From: Paragorgia papillata
Taxonomy: Eukaryota > Cnidaria > Anthozoa > Scleralcyonacea > Coralliidae
Direction of reading: 5' to 3'
Length of the DNA: 64,000 bases
Assembly: GCA_035771165.1 (NCBI GenBank)
Contig: JAWNZC010000294.1
Location: 434,001-498,000 of the forward strand
Positions 46,204 to 56,724 of this stretch are shown here, in pieces (positions within the stretch are counted from its first letter, which is position 1; each line of letters opens with the position of its first letter). The notes beneath the pieces were generated by a model, which did not search any database, was not told the DNA's origin, and saw only the letters and a program-made list of their open reading frames with translations. The position numbers and the translations under genes are program-made.

Positions 46204-47580
46204 TATTTACAGAATGAGTGGCCGTTCTGTATCGGGGTATACAGACACGAGGCGAAGCCGAGTGCCTGTATCCCGCGATACAGAACGGCCACGAATTCTG
46301 TAGCTTCTTTTAAAACGAGAAGCCCTCTTTAAAATATAGGGAAAGTTAAAAAAAATTAACTATTTATTTGCGAGTTAAAATCAGTGCAATTCCGACAATA
46401 AAAGGTTTGGAGAAGCTGTATGCAAATTTAGAGAATTTCAATAACGAGATAAGTCCCTTAGGGATTACAGAGGTGTGGTGAGTATTAAATTTTGTCGAGC
46501 TTGAATTCCGAAGTTTAAAAACTGTTTAGCAATGCAGATTCACAGATAAGATACTTCGCTTCGTGTGGTGTTGATTCGAGTAGGGTTGACTTGTGTGTTT
46601 CTCGAACAATGAAGCGCTTTAGAGAGGCAAAAAGCGAAGAAGAAGAACGACGAATGATGGAAGCAATAGTTCCGCCAAACACTCGATACTCAACGAAATG
46701 GGCTTATAACATCTTTGAAGAGTGGAAGATGAACAGAAAAAAAACCGGCGGTAATTAATGAGCCAAGTACGTTGGGTTTCGATAATAAATGCCAGTTGCA
46801 AGATCTAAGTACTAAGGTAGAAGATTTGGAAGTGGAGTCGCTTAGTTTTTGGCTTGCGAAATTTGTAGAAGAAGTAGCGAGAAAGAGTGGTGAACGGTAC
46901 CCACCACGGACTTTATATTGCATCATATGTGGTATAAATCGACATTTGGCAGAATTGAAACCCATGGATAGTGTTAATTTAGTGGACAAAACTGATGGAA
47001 GGTAAGTTTGAATTTCTTTAATAAATAACATCGCCAATTAATGTGATTAATTCAGCAGTGGAATTCTGTTATAGGCTGAGTTTGTTTCGCAAGGTGTTAG
47101 ACGCAGAGATGAGAGAAGGCACGAGGGAAGAACTGTCGACGAAATGCAAAAAGCCCGAAAGACGCGAGATAACGGCTGAAGAAGAGGAGATTATGTGGGC
47201 CAAAGGCGTTTTGGGGACCGAAACAGCTGAGTGTCTTTCACATACAACATATTTCTATAATGGTAAAATGTTCGGTTTATGAGCTGCCGAACATCGTCAA
47301 TTGCGGTTTCGTAATATTCGAGTTGAAAATAATCATGTTGTGTTTGATGAAAGTTATAGTAAGACTTTCCATGGTGGATTGAATGATTTGAAATATCAAC
47401 CACGTGTGGTTAGACATTTCTGTCACAAAGCAGGGGTTGAACATAGCAGATGTTTGGTGTATATCTATAAGATGTATTTGAGCAAAATCCAGAAGCTAGC
47501 AGAGAACATAGAAGCATTTTACTTCCGACCGCATAGAAACTCCAAAGTGTTTGATTATATGAGAGTGTAGCTGTTGGCAT
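46198..47580 (+). pseudogene. Crypton-like element, second copy, 3'-truncated
   Basis: The 5' end with TA tract and hairpin is the same as at 35808. The gene starts with ATG at 46609, reads MMEAIVPPNTRYSTKWAYNI, then shifts frame near 46745 (extra base in the A-run). It continues VESLSFWLAKFVEEVARKSG, has the same 73-bp intron (47002-47074), and stops at TGA 47280 (an Arg codon in copy 1). After FDYMRV it diverges from copy 1 at about 47580, and the catalytic C-terminal half with the Arg and Tyr motifs is absent. The two copies carry different lesions, so they decayed independently after insertion. Confidence 0.85.
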
Positions 47581-49524
47581 TAATACATTGAATATTTATC
47601 ATGAAAGCAACGGTGGCTAAAGAATGGTAAAAAAAGAAAGAATGATTTGAGAGTTTGTTAGGAACCACAATTGACTATTACTGTAAAATTGAGAAGACCA
47701 GAAGAGATTAAGCCAATGTTGTTGACGACAAAAGATGACTTTAATAATAAACATTGACTTCAACTACATTAACTTCGATCAGTATAAAATGGTTTGTATT
47801 GGACAATCAATTAGGAAATTTGACAACGAGAGCTAGAGAAAATTTCAAGGACAAAAGAAAACAAACGATTACTGAATCTCTTTACCTTGCTCGTTCGTAG
47901 CCTCGTGCGAGAGAAGCTTCTAGGACTTTCTTGGTTCAACTCGATTTCCATGGCTTTTAGTTAAATCTTTCCGTAATAGAACATGTTACTTCGGTGAAGA
48001 CTGTCTTCCTGGTCTCTTCGCAAAAAAAAGTCTTTTATTTCCAAGGGTTTATGTAGCTTGAATCTCAAAACACCATCACAAATGAATTTCAAACGTGGCG
48101 CGCTGAGATGGGATGACGCTATCCCAAGTATCAATGCGCGCTCGCTAGCTGCGCGGAGGATGCGCGGTATCGTGCCTACATGCGCCTGGGTACGATACTG
48201 GCTAGAGTGGGCCTCTGCCATGGCTAGAAATCCAGGACACTCAGCGGCAGTGGCCTGTGGGCTCATATTTAGATGGAATAATAATTTGAAAATTCTGATG
48301 GCTAAATATCGATAATTTCGGCTATAAACAGAAGTCTATAACAATAAATTAAAGTAGAGTTATTCGCCAAAATGTCTTATTGACCCATTTCTTACATAAA
48401 TATCAAATTACAAAAGGTTTAATCGTCTAGACAGGCCTGTACACTCATACTCACAAAAATTGCCGCATAAATTTCGGTTATTATTTCTGAATCCACAGTC
48501 ACATTTAATAATAATAACATCGGTTAAGACCCTGGCAACCTAGCAACAGCTCCATAAGAAATGGCGGACAAGAACCCGAAATTATCGAGGAATGCATTGC
48601 TTCTTCACGCCGAGTTCAGTATTTATCTCGGCGCTTGATGGATTAAATTACAACGACTCGGCTGCAATAAATCGTACATTTTAAGGTGTTTGGGAACCTA
48701 TTAAACAACGAAAAAGTGGAACGAACAACTCCGCAAAACAAAGTAACGTTCATCCCGAGCAAATTCAGACGTTCGCATCGTGGACAAACAACACAGAAGC
48801 AGCCAAAATTGGAGTTCCAAAATAAGTGCTATAGCAGATTAATAGCCTTTAAACAGCGAATAAGAGGTATGCTTACGAGGTGCTCGGGAACCTATTTAGG
48901 ACGCTCCAAACTTAATAGAAATTGTAGGGCTCAACGATTGTTCAATTTGGTGAAGTTTTGGACGTTCGCATGTCGGAATTTACAATAGTAAATAACCGAA
49001 AATGATTGTTCTTTATATTTCCTTCAGAAATCTATTGAAGGACGCCATATTGAATTAATTAAAAAGGGATTCAGTGCGCATGCTTTGCCGCCATGTTGTC
49101 CTCGATTTCTGGCCATGACTGGTGACGGCGCTATTTAGCCAGGATTTTTATTACCTGTAGCCTTTCTTTCTGAATTCTGATATGCTATTCTGTTTCGAAA
49201 TTACACACATATTGATTCGGAATTACTTAATGCACATTTAGGTATAGATATAAAGTTTTAAACGTAGGGATATTTAAGCTAAACAAATGTTGTAATGTTG
49301 TATTATATTTAAAAGATGTGTTTTATTATTACTACCAAAGCGTTTGTTATTACTACCGAAAGTATTCTATTTGAACAGTGAATTATTTCAAAAGATGTGC
49401 TATGTTTTTCGAAAGGTGTATTCCTCATAATTAAAGATTATGTGTCACTCAAAAGGTGTCTTATTCTTAAGGTGTGTTATTGTGAAAGGTGTGTTTTTTG
49501 AAAGGTGTGTTTTTTTATAAGATG
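47581..49524. other. Region without a recognised gene
   Basis: Open frames at 48058-48315 (plus), 47961-48266 (minus) and 48686-48988 (plus) lack known motifs. AAAGGTGTGTTTTTTGAAAG words repeat at 49420-49525. A relatively GC-rich patch (48080-48250) with GCGCGCTCGCTAGCTGCGCG words may be an element end. No splice or domain evidence. Confidence 0.35.
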
Positions 49525-49810
49525 TGTTAGTCAACCAATTAATAATTGGTTGAAATAACCATTCCATATTGGTCGCTACCAATTTAGAATGGTTATGTTG
49601 ACAAAGTAGTTTTAATAACTCCATTTCAACCAATTCACAATTGGTTAAAATAACCATTTGTAAAGGTTGTAACCAATTTTATTTGGTTAAAATAACCATT
49701 TGTAAAGGTTGTAACCAATTTTATTTGGTTAAAATAACCATTTTTAATGGTTGGAACCAATTAATAATTGGTTGTACTAACCATTCCATATTGGTCGCAA
49801 CCCAAAAAAT
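49525..49810. repeat. Tandem AACCATT/AATTGGTT array
   Basis: Units of about 43 bp contain AACCATTTGTAAAGGTTG and AACCAATTTTATTTGGTT, each a small hairpin, repeated about six times. One frame stays open over the array and is an artefact. It resembles the hairpin chain at 16740-17170. Confidence 0.8.
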
Positions 49811-49954
49811 TAGTTATTTCAACCAGTCAGTTTTTACAGTGTATAATTTGAATAGTACGTGCGTTTTTATTGGTCGATAGCCATGATCTATAAAAGGACA
49901 GATTACGTATGTATATAATATATATGTATATATATATATATAAAGTTGTTGTGT

Positions 49955-50087
49955 GACAACAAAAAGAAAATAACTAATAAAAAACCTTGTATTAGCACCT
50001 GAAGAGCTTATTAAAGTGAAAACGTTTGTGCGAAAAATGTTTTAAAGACGTGGTTTTTTATTAGTTATTTTCTTTTTGTTGTCACAA
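49955..50087. mobile_element. Inverted-repeat element with a hammerhead ribozyme in its loop
   Basis: Arms of about 33 bp (GTGACAACAAAAAGAAAATA and mirror) at 49955-49990 and 50053-50087 enclose a 60-nt loop. At 49995-50031 the loop reads GCAC-CTGAAGA-GCTT-ATTA-AAGT-GAA-AACGTT-T-GTGC: stem I GCAC/GTGC, stem II GCTT/AAGT, and a self-complementary stem III that would need a second molecule. All core bases are present. The layout repeats at 55139-55270. Confidence 0.7.
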
Positions 50088-50093
50088 TCTTCA

Positions 50094-50135
50094 GGCGGCT
50101 GAAGATCGCCCAGCGTGAAACTGACAGTAGCGACC
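50094..50135 (+). ncRNA. Hammerhead-like ribozyme, stem I damaged
   Basis: The core CTGAAGA-TCGC-CCA-GCGT-GAA-ACTG-A-CAGT-A is complete with stems II and III. The 3' strand of stem I (GCGACC) does not match the preceding GGCGG. A second copy of the same family lies at 58390-58431, where stem I pairs (GGCGC/GCG) but the core reads CGGAAGA. Both are followed by ATCAACATTTGAGGTAAGCC and a TA tract. Confidence 0.6.
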
Positions 50136-50167
50136 ATCAACATTTGAGGTAAGCCCACTTATAGTAT

Positions 50168-51078
50168 ATATATACATGAGCTCGAGACCTTTATGAGCTC
50201 ATAACGAGGCGCTTCGCCGAGTACTTCATATACGACGAATGCTAAAATTGTTTTATTATATAGCGAAAACATTTATAAAAATAAAGAAAAACTTTTAATT
50301 CATAACGGAAATGAATCGCTTGAAAGAACTCGAACTTCTGCCATGCGCAACTTCTTCCCATATTTCCGCCATGCGCATTTGCCTGATCACGTAGCAAGGT
50401 TTTCCACGTAGCAAAGTTTTCCCCTTGACAGTATACGTAAACTGACTTGGAGTTCAAAACAGTCTCGGAAATGTGTTTGAGAGCTCTTAGTGTTTAAAAA
50501 AGCGTTGGAAACATCGTATATAACGACTTAAACAGCTCAGGAAAGTGAAAAGGTTAGTCAGCTGTTCTTTACTTTATATTGACATAAAATATTTAGCATT
50601 TAAAAAGTTATCAATAAGCCGAAAATGTTCGGAAAAATTACACTTTGTTGATTTACGGTCTTTTATAGCATACAAATAACATAGTTTCCATTCATATAAT
50701 GCTTTATTTCTTTAGAAAATATATTTCACTTGTTACTACATTAATAAATATACGTATGTTTACGACTTGCATGGTTTAACAAAATATTATTGTCACTGAC
50801 TCGGTAATAAGTAAGGTTTTGTAAAGCTCGATTCAGTAGCTTTTTTCTGTTAAATTCATAATTTTTCTATTCTGTTTATGTGTTATTTGTTGACTGTTAG
50901 TTTTCACTCAGTTCATTATTTTCGCTGCTGCAGTTTAGAATTAACAGGCAGTTTTATCTGTAGTACACTGAAAAACTCATGCCACCATCTTGTTTTTTAT
51001 TACTAATGATATATGAGCTGATATACTGCTAGTAGCAGAACCAATGAGATTGCAGAACAGCTCATATATAGTGAGTAG
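50168..51078 (+). mobile_element. P1 MITE, diverged copy
   Basis: Ends as in the other P1 copies (CATGAGCTCGAGACC at left, AACAGCTCATATATAGTGAG at right) with the hairpin tip GAGGCGCTTCGCCGAG. The inside matches the copy at 56969-57480 (TTATAAAAATAAAGAA, TACGTATGTTTACGACTTG). TA tracts lie on both sides. Non-coding. Confidence 0.65.
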
Positions 51079-51089
51079 CTATATATATA

Positions 51090-51790
51090 TATATATCGCC
51101 TACGGCTCGGGTTCACATGCAGACTTTCGAACTTTCCATTTGCATCATGCTATATCAATACGGGCGGCCATTTACTATTTCTTACATATGATATATATAT
51201 AATTCTAAAGCACTTGTTTTATTATTCTTTGACTAGGAATTTTCTAGTTTAGTGGTATAGTTTAGTGGATGATATAGACTCCAGTTTTTGTAATAAAGAA
51301 TGATAAAAGCTTTCGAACTTTCGAACTCAATGTCGTGTTTGCATCAGGCTATTTCAACACGGGCGGCCATTTACTATTTCTTACATATGATATATAATTC
51401 TAAAGCACTTTTTTGTTATTCTTTGACTTGAAATTTTCTAGTTTAGTGGTATAGTTTAGTGGATGATATAGACTCCAGTTTTTGTAATAAAGAATGATAA
51501 AAGCAGCATGTACTATTTACAAAACGAATTGCTGTTCTGTATCGGGGTATCCAGACACGAGGCAAAGCGGAATGCCTGTATCCCGATACAGTACGGACAC
51601 GAATTCTGTAAATTACTTCTAAAACGCCTGATACTGATGAACTGATACGGGTCGTAAAGGTGATTGATGACCCATAAGCTCAAATTTCAGTAAGTCAAAT
51701 CGACATAAGTAAAACTATCGAATTCTTTCAACTCACTTTTATGTTTGCATCAGGCTATATAAAACGGGCGGTCATTTTCTATTTCTTAAA
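51090..51790. repeat. Array of repeated arms: CATCAGGCTAT and ATGTACTATTTAC elements
   Basis: TTTGCATCAGGCTATTTCAA then CACGGGCGGCCATTTACTAT occurs near 51130, 51345 and 51750. A 120-bp piece (TTCTAAAGCACTTGTTTTAT to ATAAAGAATGATAAAAG) is repeated at 51200-51310 and 51395-51505, and again at 55475-55590. At 51510-51625 lies the hairpin end of the Crypton-like family. The last CATCAGG arm ends two bases before the splice donor of the SRCR exon at 51798. Confidence 0.7.
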
Positions 51791-51797
51791 TATATAC

Positions 51798-52265
51798 CTT
51801 CAGTAGAACATCGAACTCCAACATCATGGTAACGATGTTCACAGTGATAAACTTTTCCCCACCCGTCGTTCGGACATTGAAATATTGAAGATTCGTTTCC
51901 GATACATTCAACATCCTTTATCCAGATCACCCCAGTTCCAGGAACAACTCTTTCACGCCAGTAAACAGCTTCGACATCAGGAAAACCAAGTTGTCTGCAA
52001 ACAACCCGAGCGTTATATATATTCCATCTAGGATCGCTACATATTGTTCCCCATATTCCATTGTATAGTACTTCAACGCGACCGTAATTTGATGAACCAT
52101 CACTGAGTCGAACAGCTGCAAAACAAATGTATATATAGACATTTAATATTTCTATTATATCCCACACGTCATTTATATCCCACCCATCATCGCATACTGT
52201 TCCCCAAGTTCCATTGTAAAATACTTCTACGCGTCCAGTATTTTCTGACCCTATAATATGGACAC
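51798..52265 (-). CDS. Receptor exon: fused SRCR exon (truncated A' plus complete B2)
   Basis: The lower part, 51798-52115, is a complete SRCR domain of type [61 protein letters not shown] and GVRCSTE, six cysteines, donor GAAG|GTATAT. Its ancestral acceptor, TTTTGCAG at 52116, is intact. The upper part, 52167-52265, is the first 99 bp of a type A SRCR exon (acceptor [28 protein letters not shown]), broken at IND. A deletion has joined the two. From the A' acceptor to the B2 donor the frame stays open for 468 bp (156 codons), phase 1 at both ends, through NDVWDIIEILNVYIYICFAA. So the exon could be spliced long (hybrid) or short (B2 alone). Confidence 0.85.
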
Positions 52266-52480
52266 CTTAAAAAACGATAAAATTTTGAAAAATAATTCAT
52301 TTTGCCAATGTATTATCGTGTTGCGTATAAAATTTACATATGATTACAGCCGTAAAGTGTATTATTTGATAACATAAAAATATATATATAATTATAATAT
52401 TGTTACATAATTCTGTTCATTTTGTAGTTACATGTACGTGTTCAAAAAAACACCTTGTTGTTATTAACTCTTTATATATA

Positions 52481-52758
52481 TATTTCTAAAATTCATTAAT
52501 AATTCATGACGAAAACACAAAGAAAAATCATGAGCGTATCGGATCTACACTCGCTCTAAGTTTCTCGCTGGTTTTTAACGGCTGAGATAAGCTTAATTTT
52601 CAAAATTACTACGCCAATGAACGTATGAAGTGATTCTTTTTAGAAGCCATTTAAAAACCTTGCAGTACGGGCTTTATCGGCTCTAAAACACTCGGCTATC
52701 GCCTCGTGTTTTATATCCGATAAAGCCCTTCTGCGCGGTTTATAAATATTACATATAT
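52481..52758 (-). mobile_element. MITE family P2, copy 1
   Basis: About 275 bp with the hairpin GGGCTTTATCGG...CCGATAAAGCCC, whose tip holds CACGAGGCGATAGCCGAGTG. The ends TTCTAAAATTCATTAATAAT and TATAAATATTACATATA resemble the two ends of the Crypton-like element (reverse orientation). Other copies are at 57489-57746 and, inverted, 58016-58301. Confidence 0.8.
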
Positions 52759-52799
52759 ACATTCACGAAATGTTAGAGAGTGCTCAATACCATATATAG

Positions 52800-54502
52800 A
52801 TAGAGTAAAATACAAAGTATGAAGTATAGCTTTACCTTAAAGTCTTCGCTACCAGAGGTTTCACCCTAAACGGGATCATCAGGCGACTGAAAAATATCGA
52901 TTAGTGGGCTGCTTAAATGCGTTAGTTGGGGGGTGGGTGTGGGCGTCGAAACGTTGCGCGCATTCCTTTGATTGTTTAGGTTGTTGATCCGAAATCTGTT
53001 TTTGTGCTGACACGTCGAAACTATTTCTGATCTTTTGTTTAGTAAGAGTTGTTTGTCTGCCTTCATGATGAAAAGTTTTTCGTCCAAACATAAATTGCAT
53101 CTTTTTGATCCTCCCGTGTAAGAAATTGAGTGTTTTAGTATAGACCAGCTTATGTCGAAACTTTGGGTTTTTTCTTTTAGATTCCAAATGTATTTCGAAA
53201 GTTCCGTCTCATTTGAATACTTTTTATTCTGGAAAGATTTAGTATGGTTACGATATCGCTCTTTAAATGTATTTGCTGTCATGCCAATGTATTGCTTAGT
53301 GATGTTCGTGTTGCTTATGGAAATAGATGCCTTGTATACTATGTTGTTTGTCATGCATTGCCCACGTAGGGGGCAATTGTCCTTAATCCTGCAAATGCAA
53401 CTGCTTGTAACTATGCTTCGTGGCTTGCTTTTCCTGATTGTGCGTGAATTATGTTTCGTGATAATAGACTTGACGTTGTTCATGCAACTACAGCTAATCT
53501 TGACTGTGTTTCTGTTAAAAAGTTTGTGAAGCTTGTGTCCTGGTGGAAAGTGCTTGTCAATAAGGCTAAGAAAGTTGCGTCCTATGTTTGTTTTGACATT
53601 TTCATTAAATGGAGGGTTAAACCAGATGATATTGCGGTGTCTATTTCTGCGTGTTTGCTGTGCTTCTTGTGTGTAGTTTAGCTCATGGTTGAAATTGCTG
53701 CGCCTTAATGCATCTTGGTAAATTGGTGCGGTTTCATGGAATCTCCGCTCGTCAGACGAGAGGAGGGAAATGCGCTTGTTGATTGATGTAGGTACCTGCC
53801 TTAAAATGCTTGGTGGGTGGTTTGATTGCTTGTTTATGTATAATGGATCGTCATTGGGCTTTCGAAAAGGTTTGTATTTTCCATTGCTTAGGTCGAAAGT
53901 AACGTCTAAAAAGTTTACTGAAATTAAATTTCCTTCTGCCGTGATTTTTAAGCCAAACTGTTCGAAACTTTTGTGAAGATCTTTTCTTGTTTTGTCTGCC
54001 AATCGTGCGGTCTTATTTTTTAGTACTGCCAATCCGTCGTCTCTATATAGGCCAATATTTTGGTTGCCAAACTTTTTCCCTAGGTCGTTTAGAATGAAAA
54101 GGCCTACTAGTTCGCATACTTCAGCGCCATCATAGTTACCCATGGTAACATCAAATAAACTGTTGCTGTCTTTTTTTATCCACGGTTTTTCGTTGTTGAA
54201 AAGGAGCGATTTTCTAGCGTGTTTTACTATTGAAATGTCACTTTCGGTAATGATAGCCAAATTTCTGGCCCAAGATAATGCTTGGTCCAGAAGGTCTTCA
54301 GAAATTGAAGGGTAGAAATTAACAATGTCAAACGAAATGAAGGTATGTCTGTTTTTCTCTTCAATGTTGCCAAACCATTCGATTACTTCTTGTGTGTTTC
54401 TCCATTGATTTACCTTCAAAACGTTCCTTAACTTAGAGTTGATTTTATCAAGAATTACTTTGCTGAGCTTTCCGGACTCACTTTTAGCAGAATTAATTAA
54501 AT
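52800..54502 (-). pseudogene. Penelope-like retroelement copy (c): long open RT-GIY-YIG frame
   Basis: About 545 codons are open without a break, from the RT palm to TAG at 52866. RT motif A is SFDIVNFYPSISEDLLDQAL, motif C GLYRDDGLAVL, followed by SVNFLDVTFDLSNGKYKPFR. Then come a linker with CSCMNNVK and CICRIKDNCPLRGQC, and the GIY-YIG nuclease (VYKASI, KQYIGMTANTFKERYRNHTK, WSILKHS). The protein would copy RNA into DNA and cut the target. The N-terminal part of the RT is missing, because the element is cut at about 54502 where an inverted partial copy begins. The last codons (SPDDPV) overlap the hammerhead ribozyme. It looks the youngest PLE copy in the window. Confidence 0.92.
52846..52886 (-). 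ncRNA. Hammerhead ribozyme at the PLE (c) 3' end
   Basis: Same motif as at 40181-40221: TCGC-CTGATGA, stem II CCC/GGG, GAA, stem III ACC/GGT, GTA, GCGA. It overlaps the last codons and stop of the PLE frame (stop at 52866-52868), so coding sequence and ribozyme share about 20 nt. PLEs are known to carry hammerheads in their terminal repeats. Confidence 0.85.
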
Positions 54503-55100
54503 CGTGGGCAATGCATGACAAACAACATAGTATACAAGGCATCTATTTCCATAAGCAACACGAACATCACTAAGCAATACATTGGCATGACAGCAAGTAC
54601 ATTTAAAGAGCGATATCGTAACCATACTAAATCTTTCCAGAATAAAAAGTATTCAAATGAGACGGAACTTTCGAAATATATTTGGAATCTAAAACAAAAA
54701 AAACAAAGTTTCGACATAACCTGGTCTATACTAAAACACTCAATTTCTTACACGGGAAGATAAAAAAGATGCAATTTATGTTTGGATGAAAAACTTTTCA
54801 TCATGAAGGCAGACAAACAACTCTTACTAAACAAAAGATCAGAAATAGTTTCGACGTGTCGTTACAAAAACAGATTTCGGATCAACAACCTAAACAATCA
54901 GAGGAATGCGCGCAACGTTTCGACGCCCACACCCACGCTCCAAATGAATGCGCCGGACGTTTCGACGCCCACACCCACGCCCCAACTAACGCATTTAAGC
55001 AGCCCACTAACCGATATTTTTCAGTCGCCTGATGATCCCGTTTAGGGTGAAACCTCTGGTAGCGAAGACTTTAAGGTAAAACTATACTTCATACTTTGTA
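54503..55100 (+). pseudogene. Inverted partial PLE copy with 3' ribozyme
   Basis: Starts inside the linker (MTNNIVYKASISISNTNITK), carries the GIY-YIG domain (KQYIGMTASTFKERYRNHTK) and C-terminal tail, and ends with a hammerhead at 55025-55065 and the terminal TTCATACTTTGTA. A frame change lies near 54763-54780 (after SYTG). It mirrors 52800-53390, so copies (c) and this one form a 2.3-kb inverted pair with 0.6-kb arms. The tail has an extra block (QMNAPDVSTPTPTP), a small in-frame duplication. Confidence 0.88.
55025..55065 (+). ncRNA. Hammerhead ribozyme of the inverted PLE copy
   Basis: Identical in design to 52846-52886 on the other strand: TCGC/GCGA stem I, CCC/GGG stem II, ACC/GGT stem III, intact core. 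It is followed by ACTTTAAGGTAAAACTATAC and a TA tract. Confidence 0.85.
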
Positions 55101-55138
55101 TATATATATATATATATACTGTATATATATAACACAGA

Positions 55139-55270
55139 AGACAAACTAGGTTACTTCATTTGAACTTTTAATCATTACAAACTTGTTTCGTATGGCAAGC
55201 GAAGCTTACCACACTCATCAGGTGATTGTCGCGTTTGGTGTTATGTTTAGAAGTAACCTAGTTTGTCTTA
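55139..55270 (-). mobile_element. Inverted-repeat element with a hammerhead ribozyme (55171-55228)
   Basis: Arms AGACAAACTAGGTTACTTC and mirror enclose a minus-strand hammerhead: AATCAC-CTGATGA-GTGTGGTAAGC-TTC-GCTTGCCATAC-GAA-ACAA-GT-TTGT-A-ATGATT. Stem II has 11 pairs with G-C at the base, stem III four, stem I five after one mismatch. The core is complete. A GAGTGCTCGATACC box (plus-strand complement at 55293-55306) lies just beyond the arm. It is flanked by TA tracts on both sides. Confidence 0.8.
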
Positions 55271-55336
55271 AGTGTTATATCCGCTCTACTTTGGTATCGA
55301 GCACTCTATTTCATATATCATTCCAAACTCGATACT

Positions 55337-55368
<32 letters not shown>

Positions 55369-55590
55369 GCCTACGGCTCGGGTTCACATAAACTTTCGAA
55401 CTTTCGAACTCAATGTCGTGTTTGCATCAGGCTATTTCAACACGGGCGGCCATTTACTATTTCTTACATATGATATATAATTCTAAAGCACTTTTTTGTT
55501 ATTCTTTGACTTGAAATTTTCTAGTTTAGTGGTATAGTTTAGTGGATGATATAGACTCCAGTTTTTGTAATAAAGAATGATAAAAGCAGC

Positions 55591-56161
55591 ATGTACTATT
55601 TACAAAATGAGTTGCCGTTCTGTATCGATGTATCCAGACACGAGGCGAAGCGGAATGCCTGTATCCCGATACAGAACGGACACGAATTCTGTAAATTACT
55701 TCTAAAACGCCTATTTTAAGTTAGCTAAAACTACATCATGTTAAGAGCTGATAAACCTTCGCGGTAAAGTTTAATAGGCTACGATTATCAAGTAGTGACG
55801 TGAGCATGCGCTTCGATTTAGTATTAGTCCCACGTTTTATTTTCTAAGTAACCTGCCATAAATAGCCGTTCTGTGTGATCATCATTTGTTGTTCGGCAAT
55901 GGTTGTTGTTCGACAAAGGTTTGCATCTTCATCTTGTACGAGGAGGCTCCTCACTCAAGATAGTTGAATGCGAAGTGTCTGCACACTTGCTACAGAACTG
56001 ATATCAGTGTCTGTAAATGTAATACAGAACTGATGTTTTGTTAAACAGTTCTGTGTCACATTTACAGCACTGGTATCAGTTCTGTATCGGGGTAAACAGA
56101 CATTGATTAAACCTTAATTTCTTTTGAATTTTCCTCATGAATTATTAATGAGTTTTAGAAG
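55591..56161 (+). mobile_element. Non-autonomous Crypton-like derivative, 571 bp
   Basis: The 5' end ATGTACTATTTACAAAATGA with its hairpin, and the 3' end TTCCTCATGAATTATTAATG then AGTTTTAGAA, match the two ends of the recombinase-bearing element at 35808-38020. The interior (about 55715-55985) is unrelated and non-coding, so this is an internal-deletion or end-capture derivative. Interlocking inverted repeats at 56000-56085 correspond to those at 37860-37938. Confidence 0.7.
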
Positions 56162-56174
56162 TATATATATATAT

Positions 56175-56590
56175 AGGAGAACTCTTAACAACGAACACAT
56201 TATGCCTGGATTACAAATCTTCAAGTCATATATATATTTATTATATGGCTAGGTTTGATTTCCGGTCCGTACGCAAAACGACGAATGCTGATTGGTTCCT
56301 GTGAGCGGGGCCCTGTAAGTTTTGGCGGGAAACTCATTCCTGAGTTGATTTGAATGCAAATAAAAGAGAACTGGGTATCTTTATTCAAATATTCTGAACA
56401 ATAAACTGTGTTGGAACATAACTGCTGGTTTTCTTTAAAGCTGTTTATCAAAAACACGACAAATAAAAGCCTGCGAAGTGGTGTAAACAAGAAGGCCAAG
56501 AAGCGACACGAAAAGTTTACCAGGTAAGGTAAACAGCATAACAACGCTCGAAACAAAATAAAATTAACCATTAGCCATATAATAAATTAT
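56175..56590. mobile_element. TIR element starting TTATATGGCTA
   Basis: TTTATTATATGGCTA at 56230 is mirrored by TTAGCCATATAATAAATT at 56570-56588. It contains a spread of GTCCGTACG words. A 116-codon frame on the minus strand has no motif. Possibly related to P1 elements by its TATATGGC ends. Confidence 0.45.
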
Positions 56591-56724
56591 TTATTAACCT
56601 CATTTGCTCGGTCTGTACGGGAAAGTATTTGCCTTCCGTTTTATCGCACAAACCTCGCTCTTTCGTCGCTCGGTCTGTACGAAAACCTCAGTCAAAAGTA
56701 GCGTGCTGCGTAGGCAGTGTTCAA

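Noticed and set aside
49525..49810. Regularly spaced repeats that could suggest a CRISPR array
   Set aside because: There are no unique spacers of constant length, the units are palindromic throughout, and the DNA is eukaryotic.
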